The notes under the pieces are model-generated. The model did not search any database and had not been told where the DNA came from. It saw nothing but the letters and a program-made list of their open reading frames with translations. A DNA stretch of 64,000 nucleotides, taken from Altererythrobacter sp. Lineage in GTDB: Bacteria > Pseudomonadota > Alphaproteobacteria > Sphingomonadales > Sphingomonadaceae. The stretch is from assembly GCA_031178065.1 (NCBI GenBank), contig JAPSJS010000003.1:1-64000 (forward strand). The letters are read 5' to 3'. Both the position numbers and the translations under genes were made by a program. Positions 52,640 to 61,218 of the stretch are shown piece after piece; the stretch's first letter is position 1; every line of letters begins with the position of its first letter.

Positions 52640-53679
52640 GCGACCGGAAAACCGCCGTGGTCGTCTGCCCCGGGCGCGGGACCTACAACAAGGCGGAACT
52701 CGGCTATCTCGGCCGGCACTTCCCCGACGCCGCCCTGCTCGCGGCGTTCGACGTGCAGCGGGCGGCCATGGGGCAGGACACGCTCACCGCGCTCGATGGC
52801 GCCGAGCGCTTCAGCCTCGCGCAGCACACCCGCGGCGACAACGCTTCGGGCCTGATCTACGCCGCCACGCTGGGCGACTTCCTCGCCATCGACCGCGAGC
52901 GGATCGAGGTGGTCGCCGTGACGGGCAATTCGATGGGCTGGTATTCCGCCCTCGCTTGCGCCGGCGCGGTCTCGGCGGAGGATGGGTTCACCGTCGCCAA
53001 CACGATGGGCACGCTGATGCAGGAAGCGCTGATCGGCGGACAGCTCGTCTATCCGTTCCTCGGCGACGACTGGCGGCCCGACCCGGCGCGCAAGGCCGCG
53101 CTGCTGGCCGTGGTCGCCGAGATCGACGCCCGGGCCGATCACACGCTGGCGCTGTCGATCGATCTTGGCGGAATGCTGGTGCTGGCCGGCGACGAAGCCG
53201 GACTGACGGCGTTCGAGAGCGCGGTCGAGCCGATCGACGGGCGTTTCCCGATGCGCCTCGGCAACCACGCCGCTTTCCACACGTATCTCCAGGCGCCGGT
53301 CGCCGAGCGGGGCCGCGCGGCGCTCGCGCCCGACCTGTTCGGCCAGCCCACGCTGCCGATGATCGACGGGCGCGGCGCGGTCTGGTGGCCGCGCTCCACC
53401 GATGTGCCAACGCTGCGCGACTACACGCTCGGCGCGCAGGTCACCGAGACCTACGACTTCACCCGCGCGATCACAGTAGCCGCGCGCGAGTTCGCGCCCG
53501 ACCTGTTCATCGTCACCGGCCCGGGCACTACCTTGGGCGGCGCGGTGGCGCAGTCGCTGATCCTCGCCGACTGGCGCGGGATGGGCAGCAAGGCCGACTT
53601 CAAGATACGGCAGGACAGCGAACCGCTGCTCGTCTCGATGGGCATGGCGGAACAGCGCGCGCTGGCCGCGGCTCGATAA
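52636..53679 (+). CDS. Malonyltransferase-like (FabD-fold) protein
   Basis: 347 residues. Acyltransferase features: CPGRGTYNKAELGYL at the start (FabD has GQG here, this has GRG), the nucleophile elbow GNSMG with S99, and H211 or H215 in LGNHAAFHT as the likely catalytic histidine. FabD loads malonyl onto ACP; this divergent protein is coupled to the fused E1 by ATGA, so it may move the acyl product instead. Specificity is not readable, since the usual specificity-setting motif is unfamiliar. Confidence 0.8.
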   Translation: MSDRKTAVVVCPGRGTYNKAELGYLGRHFPDAALLAAFDVQRAAMGQDTLTALDGAERFSLAQHTRGDNASGLIYAATLGDFLAIDRERIEVVAVTGNSMGWYSALACAGAVSAEDGFTVANTMGTLMQEALIGGQLVYPFLGDDWRPDPARKAALLAVVAEIDARADHTLALSIDLGGMLVLAGDEAGLTAFESAVEPIDGRFPMRLGNHAAFHTYLQAPVAERGRAALAPDLFGQPTLPMIDGRGAVWWPRSTDVPTLRDYTLGAQVTETYDFTRAITVAAREFAPDLFIVTGPGTTLGGAVAQSLILADWRGMGSKADFKIRQDSEPLLVSMGMAEQRALAAAR

Positions 53680-53775
53680 CCACGCCGACGCCGAGCCGGT
53701 CGGTTTCAATTTGCCATGGGGACTCGCCAACCCGCACGCGATGGTTTACGTTCGCGTAAGGAGGGAGAGAGGCCA

Positions 53776-55287
53776 ATGTCAGCAACACCACCCGATTTCG
53801 ACGTGCTGATCGTCGGCGCCGGAATTTCCGGCATCGGCATGGCGGCGCACATGGAAATGATGTGTCCCGGCCGCAGCTACGCAGTCGTCGAGCGGCGCGA
53901 GGACCTCGGCGGAACCTGGGATCTGTTCCGCTACCCCGGCATCCGTTCGGACAGCGACATGCACACGCTCGGCTTCGTGTTCGAGCCGTGGAAGCACGAG
54001 AAATCGATCGCCGACGCGCCTGCCATCCTCGATTACCTGAACCGCATCGTCGACGAGCGCGGCATTCGCGGCAATATCCGCTACGGGCACAAGGTGCTGG
54101 CGGCCGACTGGCGCAGCAGCGAGGCGCGCTGGCACGTCACGGCCGAGCTGCCGGACGGGACCACGACCACCCTCACCGCCAACTTCCTCTACCTCGGCTC
54201 GGGCTACTACGACTACGACGATCCCTACGACCCGGGGTTCGACTTCGGCGAATTCGAAGGGCAGGTCGTGCATCCGCAGTTCTGGCCCGAGGATCTCGAC
54301 TACGCCGGCAAGAAGGTCGTGGTGATCGGATCGGGCGCGACGGCCGTCACCATCGTGCCTGCGATGGCCAGGCAGGCGGGCCACGTTACCATGCTCCAGC
54401 GCACGCCGACCTGGATGTTCTCCCGCCCGGCGAAGGACCGGATCGCCAACTTCCTGCGCAAGATCCTGCCCGAGGAGGTCGCCTACCGGATCACTCGCTG
54501 GAAGAACATCAAGCTGCAGGACATCGGCTACAAGCGCGCCCGCGAACGGCCCGAGAAGGTCAAGGAGTTCCTGCACAAGCGCATCCGCAAGATCTTCGGC
54601 GGCGGCGACTACGACGTGGCTGCCTTCACTCCGCCCTACAATCCGTGGGAACAGCGGCTCTGCCTGGTGCCCGACGACGACCTGTTCGAAGCGATCAAGC
54701 GCGGCAAGGCGGACATCAAGACCGGCCGCATCGCACGCTTCGTGAAAGGCGGGATCGAACTCGATAGCGGCGAGGTCCTGCCTGCCGACGTCGTCGTCAC
54801 CGCCACCGGATTGAAGCTCGCCATCGCGGGCAAGATCGCGGTCAGCCATGACGGAGCGCCGGTCGATTTCGCGCAGCGCTATTATTACAAGGGTTGCATG
54901 TTCTCGAACCTGCCGAACCTGGCGGTGGTGTTCGGCTATCTCAACGCCAGCTGGACGCTGCGCGCCGATCTCAATTCGGATTACGTCTGCCGCCTGCTCA
55001 ACGAGATGAAGGCCAAGGGCACCGACATTGCCGTGCCGGTGCTGAGCGAAGCCGAGGAGGCCGCGCTGGAGGACGACGACATCTTCGATTTCTCGTCCGG
55101 CTACATCCAGCGGTCCAAGCATATCATGCCCAAGAACGCAGTCGACTTCCCGTGGCGGCTGAACCAGGAATACGTGCTCGACCGCAAGCGCATGGCGGAA
55201 GATCCGGTGGACGACGGCGTTATCGCCTTCCGCCGCGCGGGCGCGAACGCGAGCGTTCCCGAAGAGCAGCTCGAGGCGGCGGAATAA
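53776..55287 (+). CDS. Flavin-containing monooxygenase, Baeyer-Villiger type
   Basis: 503 residues. FAD-binding GAGISGIG (14-21), GGTWDLFRYPGIRSDSDM, the Baeyer-Villiger fingerprint F-E-G-Q-V-V-H-P-Q-F-W-P (160-171), and the NADPH-binding VIGSGATAV that follows. It would insert oxygen next to a ketone or oxidise N or S atoms. AAGGAGGG precedes ATG 53776, which decides the start. It is 96 bases downstream of the acyltransferase gene and probably has its own promoter there. Confidence 0.92.
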   Translation: MSATPPDFDVLIVGAGISGIGMAAHMEMMCPGRSYAVVERREDLGGTWDLFRYPGIRSDSDMHTLGFVFEPWKHEKSIADAPAILDYLNRIVDERGIRGNIRYGHKVLAADWRSSEARWHVTAELPDGTTTTLTANFLYLGSGYYDYDDPYDPGFDFGEFEGQVVHPQFWPEDLDYAGKKVVVIGSGATAVTIVPAMARQAGHVTMLQRTPTWMFSRPAKDRIANFLRKILPEEVAYRITRWKNIKLQDIGYKRARERPEKVKEFLHKRIRKIFGGGDYDVAAFTPPYNPWEQRLCLVPDDDLFEAIKRGKADIKTGRIARFVKGGIELDSGEVLPADVVVTATGLKLAIAGKIAVSHDGAPVDFAQRYYYKGCMFSNLPNLAVVFGYLNASWTLRADLNSDYVCRLLNEMKAKGTDIAVPVLSEAEEAALEDDDIFDFSSGYIQRSKHIMPKNAVDFPWRLNQEYVLDRKRMAEDPVDDGVIAFRRAGANASVPEEQLEAAE

Positions 55288-55288
55288 C

Positions 55289-55425
55289 TCTCTCCCCTTC
55301 AGGGGAGAGATACGCAGGCTTGCGAGCGCAGCGAGCTAGCCGGAGTTGAGAGGGGGTTGGCGATCGTGAAAGGCGGCGTTGCGCGCCTCCCCCTCTCCCA
55401 ACCCTCTCCCCTGAAGGGGAGAGGG
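55289..55425. repeat. Intergenic pair of facing palindromes
   Basis: Two hairpins with the same core: TCTCTCCCC-TTCA-GGGGAGAGA (55289-55310) and CCCTCTCCCC-TGAA-GGGGAGAGGG (55402-55425), in opposite orientation. Between them are further matching tracts (GAGAGGGGGTTGG against CCAACCCTCTCC), so the whole can fold as one large structure. It fills the space between two same-strand genes. Probably a REP-like element that also acts as a terminator. Confidence 0.65.
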
Positions 55426-55461
55426 CTAGCGGCTTGAGCTGCCTTCGCCTAACCGTTCTCC

Positions 55462-56217
55462 ATGAGCGACCGCATCTACACCGCCGGCCTCGTCGTGATC
55501 GGCGACGAGATCCTCTCGGGCCGCACGCACGACCGGAACATCGCGCAAGTGGCGAGCTGGCTGCAGGTGCAGGGCATCCGCCTGTCGGAAGTGCGCGTGG
55601 TGCCGGACGTGCTCGACCGGATCGTGGCCGCGGTCAACGCGCTGCGGGCGGAAAACGACTATCTCTTCACCACCGGCGGGATCGGCCCGACGCACGACGA
55701 CATCACCGTGGACGCGGTGGCGGCCGCACTCGGCGTTCCGGTGGTGATCCATCCGGAGGCGCGCGCGGTTCTGGAGCGGTACTATGCCGGCCGGGGCGGG
55801 CTCAACGAAGGGCGCCTGCGCATGGCCCGCGTGCCCGAAGGTGCCGAGCTGATTCCCAACCGCATGTCGGGCGCGCCGGGAATCCAGATCGGCAACGTCC
55901 ACATGATGGCGGGGGTGCCGCACATCGCCGCGCAGATGCTCGACGCGCTGACCGGTACGCTGGAAGGCGGCGCTCCGCTGCTGAGCGAAACCGTCGGCGG
56001 CTACATTCCCGAAAGCGAAGTCGCCGTGCTGCTGCGCGAGGTCGAGCAGGCACACGAGAACTGTCAGATCGGCAGCTATCCCTTCTTCCGCGAAGGCAAG
56101 GTGGGCGCGAACTTCGTCGTCCGCTCGACCGATCCCGATGCGCTGCAGAGCTGCGTCCACACGCTATGCGAAGGCCTCGGTGAGCTGGGCTTCGACTTCA
56201 CCCCCGGCGGGATCTGA
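55462..56217 (+). CDS. MoaB/CinA-type molybdopterin-binding domain protein
   Basis: 251 residues. The MoCF-biosynthesis fold is clear: VIGDEILSGRTHDRN, LFTTGGIGPTHDDITVDAVA, IQIGNVHMMAGVP. This is the N-terminal half of CinA without the nicotinamide-nucleotide deamidase domain. Members are called competence/damage-inducible protein A, though stand-alone forms may have pyrophosphatase-like activity or unknown roles. A weak ribosome site; the start is taken at the family N terminus. Confidence 0.9.
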   Translation: MSDRIYTAGLVVIGDEILSGRTHDRNIAQVASWLQVQGIRLSEVRVVPDVLDRIVAAVNALRAENDYLFTTGGIGPTHDDITVDAVAAALGVPVVIHPEARAVLERYYAGRGGLNEGRLRMARVPEGAELIPNRMSGAPGIQIGNVHMMAGVPHIAAQMLDALTGTLEGGAPLLSETVGGYIPESEVAVLLREVEQAHENCQIGSYPFFREGKVGANFVVRSTDPDALQSCVHTLCEGLGELGFDFTPGGI

Positions 56218-56229
56218 AGCGCTCGAGCC

Positions 56230-56250
56230 GGTGAAAACCCGGTTTTAACC
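56230..56250. promoter_or_regulatory. 21-bp palindrome upstream of the polysaccharide deacetylase
   Basis: GGTGAAAACC-C-GGTTTTAACC: ten-base arms with one mismatch. It starts 13 bases after the preceding stop and ends 22 bases before the deacetylase ATG. Could be an operator or a short terminator for the upstream gene; a T-rich tail is lacking. Confidence 0.4.
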
Positions 56251-56272
56251 TTGCATCGCTAAGCCTCCGCCT

Positions 56273-57235
56273 ATGACGGGGGTCTACATCACGATCGACA
56301 CCGAATACGCGTCGAGCCTCGCAGGCCTCGGCCGGGCGGAAAACTTCGCGCGCTCGATCGCGGGAGAGACGCCCGACGGTCCCGCCGGCGTGTTCTACAA
56401 GATGCGCCTGATGGAGCGGCACGGCCTCAAGGGCGTGTTCTTCGTCGATCCAATGCCTGCGCTGCTGTGGGGGCGCGAGGCAATCGTCGACGTGGTCCGC
56501 CCGATCGTGGAGGCGGGCCACGACGTCCAGCTCCACTGTCATACCGAATGGCTCGAATTGGCCGGTAGCGCCAACCCCTTCGGCGGGCGGACAGGCCGGA
56601 ACATCGCTAACTTCCGGTTCGACGAACAGTGCGCAATCCTCGAATGGGCGCGCGACATGCTGATGGCCGCGGGCGCGCCGCGACCGGTCGCCTTTCGCGC
56701 GGGCAACTACGGCGCGAACGACGACACCCTGCGCGCGCTCGCCGAGATCGGGCTCACTTACGATACGAGCCATACCCCGGGCGTCGCCGATGGCGCGTGC
56801 CGCATCTCGCTCAGCCGCCGGCATCGCCGGCCTGTCCGCCACTGCGGAGTGATCGAAGTGCCGACCGGCTGCATCCGCACCTTCGGCGGCGGCCTGCGCC
56901 ACGCGCAGGTCACGGCGATCTCCTCGCGCGAGATGCTGGCGGCGATCCGCCACGCGCGCGATCACAACCTGTCGAGCTTCACGCTCGTCTCGCACAGCTT
57001 CGAACTGCTGTGCCGCGCGCGAATGCGGGTCAACGCGATCGTGCGCCGCCGGTTCGAGATCCTGTGCAGGGGCATCGCCGACATGCCGGGCGTGACGAGC
57101 GCGACGTATGCCGACAATCCGCCGGCCCCCTCGCCCTTCGCGAGCGTGCGCCCGGTGCTGCCGGCGAGCCGCATGCGCACCGGCATGCGCCTGGCCGAAC
57201 AGTTCATCTCGAACAGCCTCTACGGCGCGAGCTGA
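56273..57235 (+). CDS. Polysaccharide deacetylase family protein
   Basis: 320 residues. NodB-like motifs: catalytic/metal Asp in ITIDTEYAS, metal histidines in QLHCHTEW, the FRAGNYGANDD loop and YDTSH. It has no signal peptide, as in cytoplasmic or membrane-bound relatives that work on lipid-linked sugars. It overlaps the GNAT gene by one base (TGATG), so the two are co-translated and likely act on the same envelope or exopolysaccharide precursor. Confidence 0.88.
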   Translation: MTGVYITIDTEYASSLAGLGRAENFARSIAGETPDGPAGVFYKMRLMERHGLKGVFFVDPMPALLWGREAIVDVVRPIVEAGHDVQLHCHTEWLELAGSANPFGGRTGRNIANFRFDEQCAILEWARDMLMAAGAPRPVAFRAGNYGANDDTLRALAEIGLTYDTSHTPGVADGACRISLSRRHRRPVRHCGVIEVPTGCIRTFGGGLRHAQVTAISSREMLAAIRHARDHNLSSFTLVSHSFELLCRARMRVNAIVRRRFEILCRGIADMPGVTSATYADNPPAPSPFASVRPVLPASRMRTGMRLAEQFISNSLYGAS

Positions 57236-58146
57236 TGGGGGCGGAAACGCCGATCCGCTTCGTCGTCGGTTCGCGGCAGGTGCTCGCAGTGCCGCGGCGG
57301 CTGATCACGGTGGCCCATTCTCTCGAGCAGGTCGTCGCCGGAACCTGCCGCGAGCTTCCCGGCCTGACGGACGATGCCGACGGCTTCCGCGTGCTGTCGG
57401 CTCCCGCCGAAGCGGCCGAGCGGCTGATCGCGCATCATCCCCACATGATTCCGGGCGGCATCCAGCGCTTCCGCCGGCACTACATCGCGATGGACGGCGG
57501 CTTCGAGAGTTACATGGCCGGGTTCTCGGGCAAGACCCGCTCGACGCTGCGGCGCAAGCTGCGCCGGTTCGCCGAGGCGGACGGCGGCGCGCTGGATCTG
57601 CGCGAGTATCGCGGCGCGGCGGGCTTCGACGCTTTCATGGAAGCCGCGCTGCCGCTGTCGCGCGCAACCTATCAGGGCCGGTATCTCGATGCCGGGCTCC
57701 CCGAGGCGGCTGCGGAGCAGACCCGGCTGCGCGATGCCGCGGCTGCGGATCGCCTGCGGGCCTTCATCCTGTTCCTGAACGGGGAGCCGGCGAGCTACCT
57801 CTGCCTTCCAGTCGAGGGCGATACGCTCGTCTACGCCTGGCTCGGCTATCATCCGGACACCGCCCATCTCTCGCCCGGCACCGTCCTGCAGCTCGCGGCG
57901 CTGGAGCGCCTCTTCGCGGAGCGGCGGTTCCGGTTCTTCGACTTCACGGAAGGGAACGGCGCGCACAAGGCGCTGTTCGGCACTGCCTCTGCCGAGGCGG
58001 CGAGCTTCTTCCTTCTGCGCGGCCGCGGGGCCAACCGGCTTCTGCTCGGCGCTCTGGCTGCCTTCGACGGCTCGGTGGCCAGAGCGAAGCGCATGGCCGG
58101 CCGAAGCGGCGCGCTCGCGGGCGCACGCCGGCTGCTCAAGCGCTAG
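57235..58146 (+). CDS. GNAT/FemAB-like acetyltransferase (BcsL/CelD family)
   Basis: 303 residues. The family core GKTRSTLRRKLRRFAEADG and the C-terminal DFTEGNGAHKALFG are typical of 'CelD/BcsL acetyltransferase involved in cellulose biosynthesis' proteins. It is co-translated with the polysaccharide deacetylase, which suggests exchange or addition of acyl groups on a surface sugar; this is an inference. It ends three bases before the 3' end of a convergent small-protein gene. Confidence 0.85.
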   Translation: MGAETPIRFVVGSRQVLAVPRRLITVAHSLEQVVAGTCRELPGLTDDADGFRVLSAPAEAAERLIAHHPHMIPGGIQRFRRHYIAMDGGFESYMAGFSGKTRSTLRRKLRRFAEADGGALDLREYRGAAGFDAFMEAALPLSRATYQGRYLDAGLPEAAAEQTRLRDAAAADRLRAFILFLNGEPASYLCLPVEGDTLVYAWLGYHPDTAHLSPGTVLQLAALERLFAERRFRFFDFTEGNGAHKALFGTASAEAASFFLLRGRGANRLLLGALAAFDGSVARAKRMAGRSGALAGARRLLKR

Positions 58147-58149
58147 CGC

Positions 58150-58329
58150 CTAGAGATCGATCGTCCGGTCCTGCCGCTCGTCGAGGTCCTCGCGCAGCTT
58201 GCGGGCGCCGCGCTCCGATTGCTCGACCGTGCGGTTGCCGTCCTGCTTGTTCCTCATCCAGACGTAGATCGCCACGACGAGGAGAATGATCGGGCCGAGA
58301 ATGACGGCGACGCCCCAGATGGAACTCAT
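58150..58329 (-). CDS. 59-residue single-helix membrane protein
   Basis: Read directly from the minus strand: MSSIWGVAVILGPIILLVVA begins it, giving one membrane helix (about 4-25), then a charged tail rich in Arg, Glu and Asp (RGARKLREDLDERQD) in the cytoplasm. AAGGAG lies nine bases before the ATG. Codon use and the ribosome site support a real gene. Function unknown; its layout is like small phage-shock or YbgT-type membrane peptides, but no family is identified. Confidence 0.75.
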   Translation of the reverse strand: MSSIWGVAVILGPIILLVVAIYVWMRNKQDGNRTVEQSERGARKLREDLDERQDRTIDL

Positions 58330-58400
58330 CGGTCTGCTCCTTGAATCAGCTTACCGAGGGAACGCGCCGCAGGGCCGATCTTTCCGGCGCACAAAGAGAA

Positions 58401-58430
58401 AGGGCCGGGAAGATCGCTCCTCCCGGCCCT
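58401..58430 (-). terminator. Rho-independent terminator of the rplK-rplA operon
   Basis: AGGGCCGGGA (58401-58410) pairs with TCCCGGCCCT (58421-58430); on the minus strand the stem is followed by TTCTCTTTGT. It starts 22 bases after the rplA stop. No rplJ or rplL gene follows within the window's minus strand, so the operon ends here. Confidence 0.85.
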
Positions 58431-58451
58431 CAATCGCGTAATCAGGCTGGA

Positions 58452-59147
58452 TCAGGCGCCTTCGACCTCGGTGAGGTCAAGCTTGAGGCCCGGGCCCATC
58501 GAGCTCGTCAGCGTGACCTTGCGCACGTACTTGCCCTTGGCGCCGCTCGGCTTGGCCTTCACCACGGCATCGGTCAGCGCCTTGAAGTTCTTCAGCAGGT
58601 CCTCGTCCTTGAACGAGAGCTTGCCGATGCCGGAATGGATGATGCCCTGCTTCTCGACGCGGAATTCGACCTGGCCCGCCTTGGCGTCCTTCACGGCCTG
58701 TTCCACGTTCGGCGTCACGGTGCCGAGCTTCGGGTTCGGCATCAGGCCCTTGGGACCCAGAATCTTACCGAGGCGGCCGACCACGCCCATCATGTCGGGC
58801 GTCGCGATCACGCGGTCGTAGTCGAGGTTGCCGTTCTGCATGTCTTCCATCAGGTCCTCGGCGCCGACCTTGTCGGCCCCGGCGGCCAGCGCCTTGTCGG
58901 CGTTGTCGCCGCGCGCGAAGACCGCGACCTTGACGTCCTTGCCCGTGCCCGAGGGCAGCGAGACCATGCCGCGGACCATCTGGTCGGCGTGGCGCGGATC
59001 GACGCCGAGGTTCATCGCGACCTCGACCGTCTCGTCGAACTTCTTGCTCGCGTACTGGCGCAGGGTGCTCAGCGCCTCTTCGACGTTGTACAGCTTCTCG
59101 GCGTCGAGCTCGGCGAGCGTCTTCTGCTTCTTCGTCAGCTTTGCCAT
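58452..59147 (-). CDS. rplA: 50S ribosomal protein L1
   Basis: 231 residues, full length. Hallmarks: [40 protein letters not shown], the [22 protein letters not shown] segment and [11 protein letters not shown]1 forms the stalk at the E site of the large subunit and in many bacteria represses its own operon through the mRNA leader. Four bases after rplK. Confidence 0.98.
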   Translation of the reverse strand: MAKLTKKQKTLAELDAEKLYNVEEALSTLRQYASKKFDETVEVAMNLGVDPRHADQMVRGMVSLPSGTGKDVKVAVFARGDNADKALAAGADKVGAEDLMEDMQNGNLDYDRVIATPDMMGVVGRLGKILGPKGLMPNPKLGTVTPNVEQAVKDAKAGQVEFRVEKQGIIHSGIGKLSFKDEDLLKNFKALTDAVVKAKPSGAKGKYVRKVTLTSSMGPGLKLDLTEVEGA

Positions 59148-59151
59148 CGGA

Positions 59152-59583
59152 TCAGCCCTCCACCACTTCGAGGCCCATCGAACGCGCGGAGCCTTCGATG
59201 ATCTTGGTCGCCTGCTCGATATCGTTCGCGTTGAGATCCTTCATCTTGGTCTCTGCGATCTCGGCAAGCTGCGAGCGCTTGATCGTTCCGGCCGAAACCT
59301 TGCCCGGCTCCTTCGAGCCCGACTTGAGCTTGGCCGCACGCTTGATCAGGAAGCTGGCGGGCGGAGTCTTGGTGACGAAAGTGAACGAGCGATCCGCATA
59401 GACCGTGATGATGGTCGGGATCGGCATCGACTTTTCGAGATCCTGCGTCGCGGCGTTGAACGCCTTGCAGAATTCCATGATGTTGACGCCGCGCTGGCCC
59501 AGCGCGGGGCCGATCGGCGGGCTGGGGTTGGCAACGCCAGCCGGCACCTGCAGCTTGATATAGCCGGTGATCTTCTTGGCCAT
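59152..59583 (-). CDS. rplK: 50S ribosomal protein L11
   Basis: 143 residues, full length, with [34 protein letters not shown] and the RNA-binding C-terminal half. L11 sits at the GTPase-associated centre and takes part in stringent signalling. The usual nusG partner lies 610 bases upstream instead of close by, so rplK-rplA may have its own promoter in that gap. Confidence 0.98.
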   Translation of the reverse strand: MAKKITGYIKLQVPAGVANPSPPIGPALGQRGVNIMEFCKAFNAATQDLEKSMPIPTIITVYADRSFTFVTKTPPASFLIKRAAKLKSGSKEPGKVSAGTIKRSQLAEIAETKMKDLNANDIEQATKIIEGSARSMGLEVVEG

Positions 59584-59967
59584 GAGGCCACTCCTTTCTC
59601 ACTGTCGGCCCCGCGCGAACGCAGAGCCTCATGGTAAGCGGTCAAGCGGTCTACCGGGGCAGACCTCCCGCAATGGTTCCCGGTGCTGTCGCGTGGGAAG
59701 GCGCGCAGATAGCGCGCACGGGGCAAAATGCAAGCGATAGTGCCTGCGGGGGCGGCGCAAGGTGACGCCGGCGCCTGACACTCATGCGGGGTTTTGGCAT
59801 GTGTAAACTTGGTGTGTTTTCCCTTTCACGCCAGATACTTGTAGATCGCCCGCGCGCACCGGATGTGACTTTCCGATCGTGAAGACCGCATCGGTGTCAC
59901 CTTGTCCGTCGCCCCCTGACGAGGAGGAGATTGCCGGCATGCCAACGCGCGAATCGTTCATCGAATA

Positions 59968-59982
59968 GAACATACGAGGAAC
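59968..59982 (+). promoter_or_regulatory. Candidate LexA (SOS) box, orphan
   Basis: GAACATACGAGGAAC fits the alphaproteobacterial GAAC-N7-GAAC consensus, and the repeat extends to GAACATA at both half-sites. No gene starts just downstream on either strand apart from the doubtful small frame on minus. Confidence 0.35.
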
Positions 59983-60057
59983 ATAGACAGAAATCGTGCA
60001 TGTAGGAAAGGATCACATGGAATCGCCCGGCAGCCCCGCCTGACCCCGTTCCCGTCC

Positions 60058-60134
60058 GTCATCCCGGCGAAAGCTGGGATCGGGTGCAGCAAGGACGCCC
60101 GGCGGCCAGCCATTCCAGCTTTCGCTGGGATGAC
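60058..60134. repeat. Facing pair of short dispersed repeats
   Basis: ATCCCGGCGAAAGCTGGGAT (60061-60080) faces ATTCCAGCTTTCGCTGGGAT (60112-60131), within inverted copies that extend to GTCAT at the outer ends and match at about 21 of 23 positions. The core is shared with 396-420. It lies 60 bases after the nusG stop and may fold into a terminator-like stem for the secE-nusG transcript. Confidence 0.75.
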
Positions 60135-60193
60135 GGTGGGTGGGTGCGAGTGTGGACGTGTGTGGGCCGGACGGCGAGACGCCTCCCCGGCCG

Positions 60194-60730
60194 TTACTTC
60201 ACCAGTTCGACCTGCTCGAAGTCGAGCTCGACCGGCGTGGCACGGCCGAAGATCGAGACGCTGACCTTGACCTTCGCCTTGTCGAAATCGAGTTCTTCCA
60301 CCACGCCGTTGAAGCTCGCGAACGGGCCGTCGAGCACCTTGACCTGATCGCCGATCTCGTAATCGACGCTGATGTCCTTCTTCGGTGCGGACTTCGCTTC
60401 CGCCACGCCGCCGAAATAGCGCGCGGCCTCCTTCTCGGAGATCGGCTGCGGCTTGTTGCCCGAGCCGAGGAAGCCGGTGACCTTGGGCGTATTCTTGACC
60501 AGGTGGTAGACGTCGTCTGTCAGCCGCAGCTTGGCGAGCACGTAGCCGGGCATGAACTTGCGTTCGACCTGGACCTTCTTGCCCCGCTTGACCTCGGTCA
60601 CGGTCTCGGTCGGAACCTGCACTTCCTCCACGGCCTCCGACAAGCCCAGCCGTTCGGCCTCCGAAATGATTGCATCGCGGACCTTGTTCTCGAAACCCGA
60701 ATAGGCGTGGATGATGTACCAACGAGCCAT
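60194..60730 (-). CDS. nusG: Transcription termination/antitermination factor NusG
   Basis: 178 residues. The NGN domain begins [17 protein letters not shown] and contains [34 protein letters not shown]; the KOW domain is [20 protein letters not shown]. NusG binds RNA polymerase, suppresses pauses and links to Rho and to the ribosome. It follows secE by 34 bases in the classical order. Confidence 0.98.
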   Translation of the reverse strand: MARWYIIHAYSGFENKVRDAIISEAERLGLSEAVEEVQVPTETVTEVKRGKKVQVERKFMPGYVLAKLRLTDDVYHLVKNTPKVTGFLGSGNKPQPISEKEAARYFGGVAEAKSAPKKDISVDYEIGDQVKVLDGPFASFNGVVEELDFDKAKVKVSVSIFGRATPVELDFEQVELVK

Positions 60731-60764
60731 TGTGATCCCTGTCGTATCTTTTGTGTGTTTTCGA

Positions 60765-60959
60765 TCAGGCGATCGTCAGCAGCCAGCGCACCACTGCGCC
60801 GAAGGCCGAATCGATGCCGAGAAAGAACAGCGAGAGAATCAGCATCATGATCCCGACGAAGATCGACGTACGGACCGTCTCTTCGCGTGACGGCCATACC
60901 ACCTTGCTGCCTTCGGCACGGACCTGGCGGATGAACTCCCCGGGGCTGGTCTTGGCCAT
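60765..60959 (-). CDS. secE: Preprotein translocase subunit SecE
   Basis: 64 residues with the conserved EFIRQVRAEGSKVVWPSREETVRTSIFVG followed by one membrane helix, as in short alphaproteobacterial SecE. It stabilises SecY. ATG 60959 is set by the family; the longer frame upstream has no similarity. Upstream of it lies a 259-base gap to a plus-strand symporter gene; the region has no recognisable gene and should hold divergent promoters. Confidence 0.96.
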   Translation of the reverse strand: MAKTSPGEFIRQVRAEGSKVVWPSREETVRTSIFVGIMMLILSLFFLGIDSAFGAVVRWLLTIA

Positions 60960-61218
60960 GTGCTCTCTCGCTCTTGCCTGAAAATTCCTGTCGTGCCTTC
61001 CGGAATGGGACCATCGCCGCCCCGGTTCAAGTCCGGGAGGGGCTTTTAAGGCTCCGATGTCGGAAGGCGGGCTGCATCTAGGCGGCATGGCGCGCAAAAG
61101 CAAGGCGGTGCCGCATGGAGGGACAAACCGGTTGCAGTGGAAACTTGGGGCTGGTCCTCATGGCATCGCGCCGTTAGCCTGAACGCCATTCCAAGGGACT
61201 TATGAGGGGATAAAGCGA

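Larger units (their letters stand above)
59584..60193. other. 610-base gene-poor gap between nusG and rplK
   Basis: No convincing gene. A 63-codon minus frame (59782-59973) has no ribosome site or known motif and is doubted. The gap holds a GAAC-N7-GAAC site (59968), an inverted repeat pair (60058-60134), and AT-richer DNA around 59800-60015 that may contain the rplK-rplA promoter. Confidence 0.5.

Noticed and set aside
56230-56250. Possible fourth LacI-regulon operator
   Set aside because: The palindrome has an odd-length centre (AAAACC-C-GGTTTT) instead of the even CG centre of the three LacI-type sites, so it belongs to another factor or is a stem.
59782-59973. 63-codon minus-strand frame in the nusG-rplK gap
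   Set aside because: No ribosome site, no motif and its start lies in the SOS-like box; too weak to call a gene.
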